This document shows positions 5,459 to 6,809 of a stretch of DNA of 6,809 nt, one piece after another. The stretch comes from an uncultured Veillonella sp. GTDB lineage: Bacteria > Bacillota > Negativicutes > Veillonellales > Veillonellaceae. The stretch spans positions 1 to 6,809 of the forward strand of contig CAKQBP010000076.1 in NCBI GenBank assembly GCA_934216375.1, given 5' to 3'. The number at the start of each line of letters is the position of its first letter. The stretch's first letter is position 1. The position numbers and the translations under genes are program-made. Below the pieces are notes generated by a model. That model made no database searches and was not told where the DNA came from. It saw only the letters and a list, made by a program, of their open reading frames with translations.

Positions 5459-6809
5459 TTATTTCTTATCCTTATTGATAAATGCATCGATTTTACTAAT
5501 TAGATCATCTACCTCAAAATCGCCACGCTCTGCCATCATCTTGATTGTTGCCACCTTAGCCATTACTTTTACCATAGGTGTTTTTAATTTCTCAAACTTA
5601 GGATTTAAAGAAATCAAATGATCTACAATTTCTGGGCATTGTTTAATTAGATTAGATAATGTCGTTTTAGCATCGATATGGAATCGACCATCCGCATCAG
5701 TTGTTAATGGTTCTTCTTCTACCTCTTCTGCAGCCTCTTGAGCCAAGGATTTTTCTGTACCACCATCGCCTACAAAATCAGTTTTATCCCAAGTCAACAA
5801 TGTACGGGAACCTTCGAGCTCACGAATATGAGTGCAGTCTTGCATCATTTCCAATACGCCACGGAATTTACCATTTTCATCGCGTACAGCTGTGTAAATA
5901 ACATAGATGAACAAGCCTGGTTTATTGATCCAGAATTCTGCTTGACTTTGCTCGCCAGAACGGAACTTCTCTACAATTTCCTCTACTATATGAACAGATT
6001 TCGCTGGGTGACAATTCTTCACCTCACGACCGATAACGTTCGCACTGCGAGGGAAAATACGATGTGGTGTGTCACTGTAGAACTTAACCAACTCATTTTC
6101 ATCTACATAAGACAAATCTACTGGTAAATGACGGAACAACAAATTAATTTGCTCTAATGTCAATTTGCCGGTAGCTACATCGAGGACTGCATCCTTTCCT
6201 AATGGTGCACCTCCAACAGGGCCTACATATTTAGATAGTAAGCCTGCTAAATCATTTAAGAATTCGTTAGATACTGCACCACCTTGAGCTGAATTATTGC
6301 CATTCAATTGTGCCGCAGAATCATTGATACCTGGCACTACATATAAACCTGGCGCTTGGATGATAGCATACCCAATTTCATGGTCATTTTTACTCATCCG
6401 CACAAACTCTTCGTCGCTCAACAATTTATAAGAGGTAGGCAATAAAACTTCTAACTCTTTAGAATTCAAATCACGCAATTTTGCCAATGTTTCTGGCACA
6501 GATGCTAGGAATTCTTCGTATTTATCTTCTCGAAGCAATGCATAGGATGCAGAGATAGCATCGCGCACGGCATCATCAAAGGTCCACATAATACGCGTTG
6601 GGCGGTCAAAGCCGTGGTCCTCAAGCATTGGGTACAGTTGATTTTGCTTACGAGACAGATGTGTTCTCCATTCTGCTAAGGAATCAAAAACGCCGAGCCA
6701 CGGATTTTTGATAAACTTCTCTTGTTTTAATAATTCATCCGCTTCTAGAGCTACCTTCTCAACAGCGTTAATTTCTTCCAAGTATGCCCATAACGGATGG
6801 TTTTCAGGG
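5459..6809 (-). CDS. Hemerythrin-like / PAS / DUF1858-like sensor protein (DUF438 family), N-terminus outside window
   Basis: The frame is open to the window edge: nine codons (PENHPLWAY) precede the TTG at 6781, and ENHP is a typical hemerythrin-helix start in this family, so the TTG is internal and the true start lies upstream. Numbering from the first visible residue: hemerythrin-like part about 1-85 (His4, His50 in THLSRKQNQLYP, and MWTFDD), with Gln54 where relatives usually have Glu in RKEN; a linking region at about 120-150 (LLPTSYKLLSDEEF); a PAS domain about 215-330 (LPVDLSYVDE, RIFPRS, CHPAKSVH, AEFWI, LEMMQDCTHIRELEG); an acidic linker (QEAAEEVEEEP) about 357-367; and a DUF1858-like end about 375-430 (NLIKQCPEIVDHLISLNPKF, then KVATIKMMA). 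Hemerythrin domains bind a di-iron centre that senses or carries O2, and PAS domains bind ligands. No membrane segment or DNA-binding or kinase output is visible. Its partner is unknown; an O2/redox-sensing role is inferred. Confidence 0.88.
   Translation of the reverse strand, partial: PENHPLWAYLEEINAVEKVALEADELLKQEKFIKNPWLGVFDSLAEWRTHLSRKQNQLYPMLEDHGFDRPTRIMWTFDDAVRDAISASYALLREDKYEEFLASVPETLAKLRDLNSKELEVLLPTSYKLLSDEEFVRMSKNDHEIGYAIIQAPGLYVVPGINDSAAQLNGNNSAQGGAVSNEFLNDLAGLLSKYVGPVGGAPLGKDAVLDVATGKLTLEQINLLFRHLPVDLSYVDENELVKFYSDTPHRIFPRSANVIGREVKNCHPAKSVHIVEEIVEKFRSGEQSQAEFWINKPGLFIYVIYTAVRDENGKFRGVLEMMQDCTHIRELEGSRTLLTWDKTDFVGDGGTEKSLAQEAAEEVEEEPLTTDADGRFHIDAKTTLSNLIKQCPEIVDHLISLNPKFEKLKTPMVKVMAKVATIKMMAERGDFEVDDLISKIDAFINKDKK

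Noticed and set aside
6779..6781. TTG as the start codon of the hemerythrin/PAS gene
   Set aside because: The frame is open upstream to the window edge, and the upstream residues PENHPLWAY fit a hemerythrin helix. The TTG is an internal Leu codon.
1..6809. CRISPR arrays, insertion sequences, tRNA or rRNA genes
   Set aside because: No regularly spaced repeats, transposase frames, terminal inverted repeats of IS type or tRNA-like folds were found on reading both strands.

Overview
The window looks like chromosomal DNA from a low-GC anaerobe of the Negativicutes, most likely Veillonella or a close relative. This rests on the gene set and the character of the proteins: an anaerobic Ni-Fe carbon monoxide dehydrogenase (CODH), an ATP-type PEP carboxykinase, and a DUF438/hemerythrin/PAS protein, with A+T-rich spacers. 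It is an inference, not a database match. All four protein genes lie on the minus strand, so transcription runs from high to low coordinates. The genes at both window edges are incomplete.

In transcription order: (1) 6809-5459, a hemerythrin/PAS/DUF1858-like protein whose N-terminus lies outside the window, closed by a hairpin terminator at 5407-5440. (2) 5207-3579, pckA (PEP carboxykinase), with a 250-bp leader and a strong terminator at 3444-3487. (3) 3331-2426, a LysR-family regulator with a terminator at 2274-2314. (4) A 408-bp non-coding spacer (2018-2425) holding a near-consensus promoter for the next gene and a possible back-to-back plus-strand promoter. (5) 2017 to beyond position 1, cooS, the catalytic subunit of anaerobic CODH, missing roughly its last 60 residues. 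Each gene appears to have its own terminator, so this is a row of single-gene units rather than one operon.

The most notable item is cooS. A CODH with recognisable D-, B- and C-cluster motifs is preceded by an extension of about 100 residues, including a stretch with 24 histidines in 49 residues and an HCHC motif. This resembles the nickel-binding tails of CooJ, HypB and UreE, but here it is part of the enzyme itself. In addition, the position where canonical CODHs carry a C-cluster cysteine (motif DVQC) reads DVQD, with an extra cysteine seven residues earlier. The protein may therefore belong to a variant CODH lineage whose active-site cluster or reaction differs from CO oxidation.

Together the genes suggest a locus for C1/C3 metabolism and redox sensing in an organic-acid fermenter: PEP formation from oxaloacetate, CO/CO2 or related redox chemistry, an O2- or redox-responsive soluble sensor, and a LysR regulator of unknown target. 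Functional linkage between them is inferred from adjacency only.
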